A stretch of 29,306 nt of DNA from CAZCAC01 sp964496575 (lineage in GTDB: Bacteria; Planctomycetota; UBA1135; GCA-002686595). This document shows, piece by piece, positions 16,646 through 24,886 of this stretch. A program made the translations under genes and the position numbers. The notes beneath the pieces were generated by a model. It worked only from the letters and a program-made list of their open reading frames with translations. It ran no database searches and had not been told where the DNA came from. Every line of letters begins with the position of its first letter. The first letter of the stretch is position 1. The DNA lies in the NCBI GenBank assembly GCA_964496575.1, contig CAZCAC010000107.1, forward strand, positions 1 through 29,306. Reading direction: 5' to 3'.

Positions 16646-18412
16646 ATGAGATTACCTCTTCTGTTCCTCGCGACCTTCGTGATCGCTCCCCCGAGCGTGG
16701 CGCAGAGCTTCGACTACCCCGATTTCAGCAACATGGCTGGGCTGGCCCTGAACCAGGACGCCGCCCAGTTCGGCGGCAATACCCTGAGGCTGACTCCATC
16801 GGCAGCCTCCGCGACGGGTACCTGCTACTACACGACGCCGGTCACCGTCACCGATGGATTCACGACGGTCTTCGACTTCAAGGTCGACGCCCAGACCTGC
16901 AGTGGGGCCGATGGAATAGCGTTCATCATCCACAACGACTCCCGGACGACCACCTTCGTCGGCGTCAACGGCGGTCAGATCGGTTACGGCGGTCTGGTCG
17001 GCAGCGGCAACGGGGCCTACAACGCACTGGTGATCGAGCTCGACAGCTACCTGAACGGTGCCGACCTCTCCCCCAACGAGGTGAGCGTGCACACCAATGG
17101 GACGGCTGACCTGGACTCCGACGAGGCCTTCTCGATCGGCAGTTCGAGCTCCTTCGTCAATATGTGGGACGAACAGGTGCACACCTGCGAGATCAACTAC
17201 ACCCCGGGAACGTTGACTGTCTACGTCGACGATTACCTGGTGGTGAGCACGACGTACGACTTCGCCACCGGAGGCACGTTCATCGGTGGCGGCGCCGTCG
17301 GAGGCCCCTCGCTGATCAGTGGCACCGACGCGTACGTCGGCTTCACCGCCGCCTGCGGTGGCTGTACCGAGAACCACGACATCCTCTCGTGGAGCTGGGG
17401 ACCCTACGAGCCGCCTCCGCCGCCTCCGGTCCCGATCTGGGAAGAGGACTTCGACGGCGGCACGTTCCCGCCCGTCGGCTGGACGGTCATCGACAACGTC
17501 GGTAACGGCAACGTCTGGAACGTCACCTCGACCTGGACCAAGGGCAACACGACCACGGGATCGGGTGAGGCTGCCGGCATCGACGACGATGAGATCGGTG
17601 ATGGGAACCGGACCCATACCGAGCTGATCACGCCGCTCTTCGACGTGACCGGCCCTGGCCAGCTGTTCCTGTACACCCACAACTTCAACGACCAGTACGT
17701 CTCGGAAGTAGGCACGGTCGACATCAGCGTCGCGGGCGGCCCCTGGACGAACCTGGCGACCTACAACGACGCCGCCTTCGGCCCCGTCGTGCTCGACCTG
17801 GACTCCTACGCCGGCACCGACGACGTGCAGATCCGCTTCAACTACGACGACATGCAGTCGTGGGGTTGGTACTGGCACGTCGACGACGTGGGACTCTACC
17901 AGGCGGCCGGTAGCGGGCCGGGCACTCCGTACTGCTTCGGCAACGCGTCTGGGGGCAACTTCTGCCCCTGCGGCAACGACAACGACGGCTCCGACTCGCT
18001 CGGCGCGGGCTGTGCGCACGACGACTCCGTGGCGGGGGCTCGCCTGGGAGGCAGCGGCGTGGCCAGCATCAGCGGCGACTCGCTGATCCTCGAAGGCGTG
18101 CGCGGGCCGATCAGCAACTCGAGCCTGTTCTTCCAGGCCAACAACAACCTGGACGGCAGCGCCAATTTCCTCGGCGACGGCCTCCGCTGCGCCGGCGGCG
18201 GCCTGATCCGCCTGAAGGTCAAGCTGACCGACGCCAGCGGCAATGCCGACTCGAGCCCGGCGGTGATCACCACTCGCTCGGCGAGCTTCGGTCACACGAT
18301 CTCGGCTGGCGAGACGCTGTACTACCAGTGGTGGTTCCGCGATTCCGACGGTTCACCCTGCAGCACCGAGAGCAACACCTCGAACGGCTACGAGGTCACC
18401 TGGATTCCGTGA
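16646..18412 (+). CDS. L-type lectin / cleaved-adhesin surface protein with GTPYCFG domain
   Basis: A 588-residue secreted, probably cell-surface protein. The ATG at 16646 (AGGAG 7 nt upstream) opens a signal peptide ending near SVAQS; an in-frame ATG at 16628 is less likely. Residues about 22-250 are a legume-type lectin domain: ADGIAFIIHND, ALVIELDSYLNG, HTCEINYTPGTLTVYVDDYL and DAYVGFTAACGG. A PPPPPP linker begins at residue 256. Residues about 262-420 resemble the cleaved-adhesin or choice-of-anchor-J domain (EEDFDGGTFPPVGWTVID, DDVQIRFNYDD, GWYWHVDDVGL). Residues 426-588 are the GTPYCFGN domain shared with two other proteins in the window, here with CPCGNDNDGS, GDGLRCAGG and YYQWWFRDSDGSPC. 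The likely role is carbohydrate binding. A strong hairpin follows at 18467-18495. Confidence 0.88.
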   Translation: MRLPLLFLATFVIAPPSVAQSFDYPDFSNMAGLALNQDAAQFGGNTLRLTPSAASATGTCYYTTPVTVTDGFTTVFDFKVDAQTCSGADGIAFIIHNDSRTTTFVGVNGGQIGYGGLVGSGNGAYNALVIELDSYLNGADLSPNEVSVHTNGTADLDSDEAFSIGSSSSFVNMWDEQVHTCEINYTPGTLTVYVDDYLVVSTTYDFATGGTFIGGGAVGGPSLISGTDAYVGFTAACGGCTENHDILSWSWGPYEPPPPPPVPIWEEDFDGGTFPPVGWTVIDNVGNGNVWNVTSTWTKGNTTTGSGEAAGIDDDEIGDGNRTHTELITPLFDVTGPGQLFLYTHNFNDQYVSEVGTVDISVAGGPWTNLATYNDAAFGPVVLDLDSYAGTDDVQIRFNYDDMQSWGWYWHVDDVGLYQAAGSGPGTPYCFGNASGGNFCPCGNDNDGSDSLGAGCAHDDSVAGARLGGSGVASISGDSLILEGVRGPISNSSLFFQANNNLDGSANFLGDGLRCAGGGLIRLKVKLTDASGNADSSPAVITTRSASFGHTISAGETLYYQWWFRDSDGSPCSTESNTSNGYEVTWIP

Positions 18413-18466
18413 TATGGATGGACCAGTCTCCAGCTGAGTGACGGGTCACGATTCGAGTTGTTCACG

Positions 18467-18495
18467 AGCCGGCCGCGGTCTGACCGCGGTCGGCT
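18467..18495 (+). terminator. Hairpin downstream of the lectin gene
   Basis: A 13-bp stem (one G-U pair) with a 3-nt loop lies 55 nt after the lectin stop: AGCCGGCCGCGGT, CTG, ACCGCGGTCGGCT. Only a short T-poor tract (TCGTCGTG) follows, so intrinsic termination is plausible but not certain. Confidence 0.6.
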
Positions 18496-18631
18496 TCGTC
18501 GTGTAGAGAGGGATAGGCAGCTCGACCCGGTCTTCGGACAAAGCACCCTTGTTGTGCTCGAGTTGCGCCCCCGATGTTCTGGTCCGGCGGTGTCTGCGCG
18601 CTCGAGCCACGAGCTGCTCCCTGAGCACTGC

Positions 18632-18640
18632 TGATAGAAT
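18632..18640 (+). promoter_or_regulatory. Candidate extended -10 (TGATAGAAT) for the CHAT gene
   Basis: TG-A-TAGAAT matches an extended -10 element and lies 32 nt before the ATG at 18673, giving a leader of about 26 nt. There is no obvious -35, which extended -10 promoters can do without. Confidence 0.5.
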
Positions 18641-18672
18641 GGCGCGCCAACCTCCATCTCCGCAGACTCAGA

Positions 18673-21600
18673 ATGATCCGCCGAACGCTTCACCACACCC
18701 TCTGGCTCCTGCTGATGATCCCGGGCGCCTTCGCGGTCGGGCACACGACCCAGGAGAATGCTGATGGGGATCCAGACCGTCGAGAAACTGCTCGGGTCTT
18801 GACGCTTCACACCGACGATCCACAACTCGCCGGCCACGGCCCGTCGCGGATCGTCGAGCACACGTCTCCCTTCGAGTCGACCCTCTACGTCTGGGCCCGT
18901 GGCGATGGGTTTCGACCCCACTTCCAGATCCAGGATCCCGCCGGTGAGGTCCTCCTCGACCTCGATGATCACAGGGAGTTCAACACACCGTGCCTGTACC
19001 ACTTCGCGGAGGAAGGAGAACAGTTCCGAATAGTCGTGGCGGCACCGCCCGGCGTGACGGGAGAGATCGAGCTGCGCCTGATCGACTTCCCCGAGAGGCC
19101 CGAAACCCGGGATGCGGTCGAGATAGGAACGCTGGCCAGCGAGGAGATCGCTGATCTGCGCGCCGCGGGTCGTCACGAGGAGGCGGTCGCGCTGCTGGGG
19201 GAGGTCGTCGACGAGCTGCTGGAGCTCCCCGGCGGCGACCGGAGCATTCGCGTGATGGAGGCCGTCGCCCACCTCGTCGGCAGCGATGACGGCGGAGAGG
19301 CGGATGCCATGAACACATCGATTCGCGTCTGGAGGCACTGCGTGGACCTGATCGGGTCCTTCAGCGACGCCGCCGACGGTTACCGGATCGACTACCTGGC
19401 GTACCTCGGCTACTGCCTGGGCGCCGTCGGCCGCGTCGACGAGGCGGTCGACGTCTATCGACAGCGCCAGGAAGCGATCGCCGCCGGTCGCGACGACGGG
19501 GACCTGGTACGCATCGACTCGCTGATCCACTTGGCCTCTCGGTGCTTCCGACTGAAACGGATGGAGGAGTCGGAGGCTGCCTACGAGCAGGCCCACGAGC
19601 TGCTCATGAGGTGCGAGCTCCCCGCGGAGAGGCGGCTCCTCGGCGTCATCGACTTCCTGAGCTTCTTCTCGATGCAGCGCCAGGATTATCCACGCATCCT
19701 CGAGCTGACGGAGCGGGCCCTGGAACTGGTTCCGAGGCTTCCGGACGTCGACCCGCGTGTCCGCGGGAGAGTTCTGAGCCGGCTGTCAACGGCTGCCGGT
19801 GAGCTTGGCGACCTCGAGACCTACCACGAGGCCGACGCTGCGGCGGTCGAGATCGTCACCGGCGAGCTGCCTCCGGGAGACTCGAATCGGGTACTCGTTC
19901 TCCTGGCGCACGGTCGGCGCTGGCTGGACGTCGACGCCGAGGAGGCCGCGACTCGCATCGAGCGGCTCCTCGACGAGCTCGTCACGACCGGGAAAGAGAC
20001 CACCAGAAGGGGCATCAGGGCCCGCGGGGAGCTGGCCTCCCTGCTGCGCTACAGCGAACCGGCCCGTGCCCGGACCGAGGCGCGCAGGGCGTACCAGCTC
20101 GCCCGAGATCACCTCCGCCCCGACGTTCCCGAATACACCACGGTCGTCCGCTACATGCGGGATGTCCTGGATGCGGGCGGAGACCTGTCGGCGGGACGAG
20201 TCCTCATGGAGGATCACCTCGAGCGCTGCCGCGAGGCCTTGCCGCCGGACAGCCTGATGCTGGGGATGGCTGCCCGCGACGTCGCCTATTCGATCTTGCG
20301 CGCCGGGCGGAACGACCCCGATTTCGGCGAGCGGGCCCTGGAGCTGCTCGCGGAGGCCGACAGCATCTACGCGCGGTACTACCTCCCGCAGAGCCAGGAG
20401 CGCCTGGACCTGGCCTACAAGCGCGGGCAATTCCAGGGGATGCTGGGCCAGTCCGAGCGGGCACGCGACACGCTGCGCGTCGTCCTGCAACAGGCCCAGG
20501 AGGCTCCGCACCTCGACACTTACGGCTGGTTCGACGAGCTTCGAGCCGAGCTCGCTCGGTACGAGTTCGAGGCCGGGGATCTCGAGAGCTCGATCGCACT
20601 GTGGGAGCCCGTCGTGGAGCGGGCCCGGACGCGTACCGATGTCGCGCTCAGGAGCCGAGCGAAGTGGCTCATCCTGTTCGCCGGAGTGCTCACCACCGGC
20701 GAGCGTCGGGCCGAAGCACGGCCGCTCCTGGCCGCAGCCCTCGACTTGCTGCGAAAGCACTTCGTCGCGTGTCTCCTGGACCCGCCTTCGAGCGCCTGGC
20801 GAAGGGCGGGCGACGTGCAAACCCTTCTGGGCAACGCCGTGGCGCTCATCCTGGAGCAGGGCTGGCTGGAGGAGCTCGGCGCGGAGCTGTTCGAGACCCT
20901 TGCGACCCAGCGCATGGTCTCCTACACCGCACTCGGTGGCGAGCGGCCGGACGCGGTGCTGAGCGACCTGCGGGCGCAGCGCCTGGAGCTCTCCTCCGAG
21001 CTCACGAGCTGGGTGCGCCCCGGCCGGGCCACCGGCGCGGGGTCCGCCAGCGCTTCACGGCGCTCGAGTCGGATCGTCGACCTGACGACCGAGCGGGACC
21101 GGGTCGAGGCGCTGATCGCCGAGCGGCTGGCGCTCATCGGCCGACCCATATCGAGACCGGATCCGCGGGTCGTGGCCGAGCACTTGAAGAGCGACGAGGC
21201 GTTGGTGTCCTACCGCCGAGTGAACGGCCGAGGGCGGACACCGGTTGACCGCCTGCTGGCCGCCGTCGTTCGTCCCCGGGCTCCGCTGAAGTGGCTCGAC
21301 CTGGGTGACGCGTCCGCGGTGAGCGAGGTCGTGAGTGATTGGCGTGCCCGACTCGGTCGTCCCTGCGAGACCCGTGGCCTGGCGCTCGCCGAAGAAGGTG
21401 GGGCGACCGTCGAAGACGACGCCCTGCTGGCGGAGACCTCTCACGAGTTGCGGCGGCTCGTGCTGGATCCGGTCCTCGATGAAGTCGGCGATGTCCGGCG
21501 TCTGTACGTGGTGCTCGACCACGTCCTGCTGCTGCTGCCGCTCGAGGCCCTGCCCACCCGCGAGGGCCCGGGGGTGGTGGGCGATCACCTCGACGTGCGC

Positions 21601-22446
21601 CCGTTGTTGTCACTGGCCGAGCTGCTCGAGGCGAGCTCGCCGACCGCGGACAAGCAGGGACTGGTGCTGGTGGGGGGTGTCGACTACGACGCTTCGTCCG
21701 ACGAGAACCGCATCGCACCGGCCGCCGACTTGCCCAGCGCGGTGGGGGCGGTCAACGCACTCGCTCGCAGCGCCTGGTCGGACGGCGACTTCGCACCGCT
21801 CCCCGGGACCGTCAGGGAGGTACGAGCGATCGCCGAGCGCTTCGAGATGACGCGTGACGATCCGCCGCTGTCGCTCCTGCGCGGGAGGCAGGCGGACAAG
21901 CGCGCCTTGCTCGAGCAGCTCTCGTCGGCGCGCTTCGTCCATATCGCCACTCACGGCTGGTTCGCCCCCGTCGTCGAGGACGATGATGAATCGAACGGGA
22001 GGGAAGGTGGGTGGCGCCCCGACGTCTCGGGCCTGGTCTCCTCCATGGCGCCCATGGCTCTCTGCGGCCTGGCACTGGCCGGAGCGAACGGTGCCGACCG
22101 CGGCGCCGGCATCCTCACCGCGGAAGAGCTGGCGGGAGTGGACCTGTGGGGCTGCGAGCTCGCCGTGCTCAGCGCTTGCGAGACGAACGTGGGTTTGCGT
22201 CGTTCGGGCCAGGGCATCCGGTCCCTGCAGGCCGCCCTGCACAGCGCCGGGGTGCGGACCACGGTCACCTCTCTGTGGAAGGTGGACGATGCCGCCACGG
22301 CGCGGCTCATGGATCGCTTCTACGCCAATCTCTGGGAGCAAGACCAGCCCCCACGGGAGGCGCTCTGGGCCGCCAAGCGCAGCCTGCGCGAGGAGGGCGC
22401 GCCGCTGGTCGACTGGTCCGGTTGGGTATTGATGGGCGGCGAGTAA
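18673..22446 (+). CDS. Exported TPR-CHAT (caspase-like) protein
   Basis: A 1257-residue protein joining a helical repeat sensor to a CHAT-type caspase-like protease. The N-terminus (MIRRTLHHTLWLLLMIPGAF) is a signal peptide or anchor. Residues about 45-150 resemble a PPC-type beta domain (SRIVEHTSPFESTLYVWARG, FRIVVAAPPG). Residues about 155-780 are TPR-like helical repeats, for example LAYLGYCLGAVGRVDEAVDV and LSTAAGELGDLETYHEAD. The CHAT domain occupies about 870-1257, with the His of HIATHG (H1094) and the Cys of LSACET (C1169). GVRTTVTSLWKVDDAATARL is the typical strand after the nucleophile. Both catalytic residues are present. CHAT proteins cut specific partner proteins in known systems; the substrate here is unknown. 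No gasdermin or other obvious target lies beside it. A small membrane protein gene follows 159 bp downstream. Confidence 0.88.
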   Translation: MIRRTLHHTLWLLLMIPGAFAVGHTTQENADGDPDRRETARVLTLHTDDPQLAGHGPSRIVEHTSPFESTLYVWARGDGFRPHFQIQDPAGEVLLDLDDHREFNTPCLYHFAEEGEQFRIVVAAPPGVTGEIELRLIDFPERPETRDAVEIGTLASEEIADLRAAGRHEEAVALLGEVVDELLELPGGDRSIRVMEAVAHLVGSDDGGEADAMNTSIRVWRHCVDLIGSFSDAADGYRIDYLAYLGYCLGAVGRVDEAVDVYRQRQEAIAAGRDDGDLVRIDSLIHLASRCFRLKRMEESEAAYEQAHELLMRCELPAERRLLGVIDFLSFFSMQRQDYPRILELTERALELVPRLPDVDPRVRGRVLSRLSTAAGELGDLETYHEADAAAVEIVTGELPPGDSNRVLVLLAHGRRWLDVDAEEAATRIERLLDELVTTGKETTRRGIRARGELASLLRYSEPARARTEARRAYQLARDHLRPDVPEYTTVVRYMRDVLDAGGDLSAGRVLMEDHLERCREALPPDSLMLGMAARDVAYSILRAGRNDPDFGERALELLAEADSIYARYYLPQSQERLDLAYKRGQFQGMLGQSERARDTLRVVLQQAQEAPHLDTYGWFDELRAELARYEFEAGDLESSIALWEPVVERARTRTDVALRSRAKWLILFAGVLTTGERRAEARPLLAAALDLLRKHFVACLLDPPSSAWRRAGDVQTLLGNAVALILEQGWLEELGAELFETLATQRMVSYTALGGERPDAVLSDLRAQRLELSSELTSWVRPGRATGAGSASASRRSSRIVDLTTERDRVEALIAERLALIGRPISRPDPRVVAEHLKSDEALVSYRRVNGRGRTPVDRLLAAVVRPRAPLKWLDLGDASAVSEVVSDWRARLGRPCETRGLALAEEGGATVEDDALLAETSHELRRLVLDPVLDEVGDVRRLYVVLDHVLLLLPLEALPTREGPGVVGDHLDVRPLLSLAELLEASSPTADKQGLVLVGGVDYDASSDENRIAPAADLPSAVGAVNALARSAWSDGDFAPLPGTVREVRAIAERFEMTRDDPPLSLLRGRQADKRALLEQLSSARFVHIATHGWFAPVVEDDDESNGREGGWRPDVSGLVSSMAPMALCGLALAGANGADRGAGILTAEELAGVDLWGCELAVLSACETNVGLRRSGQGIRSLQAALHSAGVRTTVTSLWKVDDAATARLMDRFYANLWEQDQPPREALWAAKRSLREEGAPLVDWSGWVLMGGE

Positions 22447-22453
22447 GGAAGGT

Positions 22454-22490
22454 CCGCGCCTGGAGCAGCTGACGAACCAGCCAGGTGCGG
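22454..22490 (+). terminator. Weak hairpin after the CHAT gene
   Basis: CCGCGCCTGG at 22454-22463 pairs with CCAGGTGCGG at 22481-22490 (one G-U pair) around a 17-nt loop, 7 nt after the stop. No T-run follows. It may be a terminator or chance. Confidence 0.3.
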
Positions 22491-22605
22491 AAGATCGGCA
22501 GCGTGATACCGAACCGGGTTCTCCTTGATCTCGGCCCCAAAAGGGCGAATAGTCGAGTCCCCCAGCTCGTGACCTCCCGTGTGCGACCGCGCTCAGGATC
22601 GAACC

Positions 22606-22863
22606 ATGACGCCCAGAGACGTGTTTGGAATCATCGTCCGGACGATCGGCCTGCTCCTGCTGATCGCGTGGATCTGGGTTCTCATTCCGAGCATCGCTTC
22701 GCGGAGTGGCTACGGGATCTTCCTCTCCTTCGTCCTCTGCACCATCGGCGGCTACCTGCTCAAGGGCTCGAGGCTGGTGATGGAGCTGGCCTATCCGACG
22801 AAGAAGACACCTCCAGGGGCGACGGGCGGTCCCTCTTCGAACGCGGCGGACGCGTCGAGGTAG
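22606..22863 (+). CDS. Small two-helix membrane protein
   Basis: An 85-residue hypothetical membrane protein. The ATG at 22606 has only a weak AGGA upstream; a longer frame from 22579 adds nine polar residues. Two hydrophobic segments (about 8-30, FGIIVRTIGLLLLIAWIWVL, and 37-55, YGIFLSFVLCTIGGYLL) are followed by a polar Pro/Gly/Ser tail of about 25 residues that would lie on the same side as the N-terminus. Its stop lies 4 nt before the ATG of the CyaB-like gene, so the two are probably co-transcribed. I do not recognise a family. Confidence 0.65.
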   Translation: MTPRDVFGIIVRTIGLLLLIAWIWVLIPSIASRSGYGIFLSFVLCTIGGYLLKGSRLVMELAYPTKKTPPGATGGPSSNAADASR

Positions 22864-22867
22864 AACG

Positions 22868-23416
22868 ATGGCAAGAAACGTGGAGATCAAGGCGCGGGCC
22901 AGGAACTTCGAGCGTCAGGTCCGGCTCGCGGAGGTGATCGAGACCGGGGGTGTGCAGCGCCTCGTCCAGGAGGACACCTTCTTCCTGGTCCCCGCCGGCA
23001 GGTTGAAGCTGCGCGAGTTCGGCGATGGGTCGGGAGAGCTGATTCAGTACGAGCGCAGCGACAGCGTGGCTCCGTCCGAGTCGCACTACGTCTGCGCTCA
23101 GGCGGAAAAGCCCGCGATGCTCAAGGAAGCGCTGTCGCGCGCGCTGGGCGTGCGCGCCGTGGTTCGCAAGAAGCGCACCGTGTACCTGGTCGGCCGGACC
23201 CGGGTCCATCTCGATCGGGTGGAGGGGCTGGGCGACTTTCTCGAGCTCGAGGTGGTGCTGAGACCCGGCGAGGATCCCGCCCGCGGAGTCGAGATCGCGG
23301 AGGAGCTGATGGCCCAGCTCGAGATCGATCGCCAGGACCTGGTCGAACCCGCGTACGTCGACCTCCTGGAGGAGGAGAAGTGGTCGGCGGAGCCGCCGGA
23401 GGTCCACTACTCCTGA
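22868..23416 (+). CDS. CyaB-like CYTH protein (class IV adenylate cyclase / triphosphatase fold)
   Basis: A 182-residue cytoplasmic protein of the CYTH family, in the branch annotated as class IV adenylate cyclase or thiamine-triphosphatase-like. The N-terminus ARNVEIKARARNFE carries the ExKxR form of the family signature (E6, K8, R10). The remaining tunnel strands are visible in order: QEDTFFLVPAGRLKLREFG, GELIQYERSD, VVRKKRTVYLVGRTRVHLD, LGDFLELEVVL and the ending DLVEPAYVDLL. Length is typical (about 175-190). The start is the ATG 4 nt after the membrane protein gene. Actual cyclase activity is not implied, since most members are triphosphatases or uncharacterised. The next gene, a radical SAM protein, begins 89 bp downstream. 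Confidence 0.85.
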   Translation: MARNVEIKARARNFERQVRLAEVIETGGVQRLVQEDTFFLVPAGRLKLREFGDGSGELIQYERSDSVAPSESHYVCAQAEKPAMLKEALSRALGVRAVVRKKRTVYLVGRTRVHLDRVEGLGDFLELEVVLRPGEDPARGVEIAEELMAQLEIDRQDLVEPAYVDLLEEEKWSAEPPEVHYS

Positions 23417-23505
23417 TCTGCCGCAGATCGGCCAGGCGGGGCGGCTCTACGGGTACGATGGGCCGGGTACGATGGTGCCACCACGAACGACCATCGGAGG
23501 GGCGC

Positions 23506-24381
23506 ATGAAGCTCACCGGCCTGCATCTGCTGCTGACCTACCAGTGCACGTACGAGTGCGATCACTGCTTCGCCTGGGGAAGCCCGTGGCAACGCGGAAC
23601 GATGACCCTCGAGGTCGTTCGGCGGATCCTGAGCGAGGCGGAGGCACTCGGCACCGTCCGGGAGATCTACTTCGAGGGTGGAGAGCCCTTCCTCTACCAT
23701 CCGGTGCTGGTCGCCGGAGTGAACGAGGCGCATCAGCGGGGCTTCGCCGTCGGGATCGTCTCGAACGGCTACTGGGCGACCAGCGTCGAGGACGCGCTCG
23801 AGTGGTTGCGTCCCCTGGCCGGCAAGCTCGCCGACCTCTCGGTCAGCTGTGATCTCTACCACGCCTCGGAGGAGACCTCCGCCCAGGTCGAGGCGGTGCG
23901 CGAGGCGGCGGAGCAACTCGGTCTGCCCTGCGGCTCGATCCGCATCGCCCAGCCGGAAGAAGGACGCGCAGCGCCGGGGGCGGTGATGTGTCGCGGGCGC
24001 GCCGTGGAGAAGCTCGCCGACAAGATCGAGCACCGACCGTGGGATTCCTTCACGGCGTGCGAGCACGAGTCTCTCGACGATCCGGGGCGGGTGCACGTCG
24101 ATCCCCTCGGGAACCTGCACGTCTGCCAGGGGATCTGCGTCGGGGGCAACCTGCTGGAGACTCCGCTGGCCAGGATATGGGCCGCGCACGATCCCCGGGC
24201 GCATCCGATCCTCGGTCCCTTGCTCGAGGGCGGGCCCGCCGAGCTGGCGCGGCGGTACGGTTTCGAGCCGGCCGCGAAGTACGCCGACGCCTGCCACCTC
24301 TGCTACGAGACGCGTCGCGCCCTGCGGAACAGCTTCCCCGAGACCCTTCAGCCCGACCAGATGTACGGCGTGCTGGCCTGA
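23506..24381 (+). CDS. Radical SAM protein with extra C-terminal cysteines
   Basis: A 291-residue cytoplasmic radical SAM enzyme. The ATG at 23506 follows CGGAGG. The cluster motif is C14-x3-C18-x2-C21 in TYQCTYECDHCFAW, followed by the SAM-binding GGEP in IYFEGGEPFLYHP and a normal half-barrel (GIVSNGYWA, LADLSVSCDLYH). The C-terminal part has further Cys groups: VMCRGRA, FTACEH, HVCQGIC and DACHLC. These resemble a SPASM-like auxiliary cluster region, with the typical VDPLGNLHVCQG and NLLETPLARIW. Such enzymes modify peptides, proteins or small molecules; no precursor peptide gene is visible nearby. It lies between the CyaB-like gene and a DUF1801 gene 20 bp downstream, and is probably in one transcript with the latter. 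The substrate is unknown. Confidence 0.88.
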   Translation: MKLTGLHLLLTYQCTYECDHCFAWGSPWQRGTMTLEVVRRILSEAEALGTVREIYFEGGEPFLYHPVLVAGVNEAHQRGFAVGIVSNGYWATSVEDALEWLRPLAGKLADLSVSCDLYHASEETSAQVEAVREAAEQLGLPCGSIRIAQPEEGRAAPGAVMCRGRAVEKLADKIEHRPWDSFTACEHESLDDPGRVHVDPLGNLHVCQGICVGGNLLETPLARIWAAHDPRAHPILGPLLEGGPAELARRYGFEPAAKYADACHLCYETRRALRNSFPETLQPDQMYGVLA

Positions 24382-24401
24382 ACCGGAGGAGAACGCAAGC
24401 G

Positions 24402-24785
24402 ATGTCGAAACGTGAGCTGGATCTCGACGTGGAGGACTTCCTCGAATCGGTTCCTCCGGAACTGCGCGAGCTGATCGAGCTCCTGCGCGATCTCGTCTTC
24501 GACGCCGCCCCGGGGGTGGCGGAGACCTGTCTCTGGGGCGGGATCTCCTATCACCGGCCATGGATCGGCGGCCGGGTGAAAGGGGCGGTCTGCGGGATCG
24601 GGATCAACGGAGACCTGGTGCAACTCGGCTTCATCCACGGCCGCTCCCTGCCCGACCCGGAAGGGCTGCTCACGGGTGACGGCAAGTCCAAGCGAGAGGT
24701 CGAGTTCGCCCGCGTCGAGGACGTGCCGCGGGGCGCGGTCCACGACCTGATCCGTTTCGCCGCCGATTTCGTCCCTGGCGAGTGA
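24402..24785 (+). CDS. DUF1801 (YdhG-like) protein
   Basis: A 127-residue cytoplasmic protein. The ATG at 24402 follows GGAGGAG, about 10 nt upstream. The pattern VEDFLESVPPELRELIELLR, APGVAETCLWGGISYHR, VCGIGINGDLVQLGFIHG and a C-terminal HDLIRFAADFV matches the DUF1801/YdhG family, an alpha-beta fold of unknown biochemical function. It begins 20 bp after the radical SAM gene and is probably translated from the same message. The sequence alone gives no specific role. Confidence 0.75.
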   Translation: MSKRELDLDVEDFLESVPPELRELIELLRDLVFDAAPGVAETCLWGGISYHRPWIGGRVKGAVCGIGINGDLVQLGFIHGRSLPDPEGLLTGDGKSKREVEFARVEDVPRGAVHDLIRFAADFVPGE

Positions 24786-24852
24786 TCCGGGCGCCTCCGC
24801 GGCGTCAAATGCAATTTCCCACCAGAGATGGGCATGGCGCTGTTTGGGGTTC

Positions 24853-24861
24853 TGCTATCTT
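24853..24861 (+). promoter_or_regulatory. Candidate extended -10 (TGCTATCTT) for the cytochrome gene
   Basis: TG-C-TATCTT lies 25 nt before the ATG at 24887, with GGAGGAAG as ribosome binding site between them. No -35 is evident. It lies in an AT-richer patch of an otherwise GC-rich region. Confidence 0.45.
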
Positions 24862-24886
24862 CTTGGTTCAAATCGTGGAGGAAGAC

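Noticed and set aside
16652..18295. 547-codon minus-strand frame antisense to the lectin gene
   Set aside because: No start signal, no domain, and the plus-strand lectin and adhesin domains explain the conservation.
22868..23416. True adenylate cyclase making cAMP
   Set aside because: The CyaB label covers many CYTH proteins; the ExKxR variant and the lack of cAMP-related neighbours do not support this specific activity.
23417..23505. Precursor peptide for the radical SAM enzyme
   Set aside because: The gap contains no short frame with a ribosome binding site and a Cys-, Ser- or Gly-rich core, and none is seen just downstream either.
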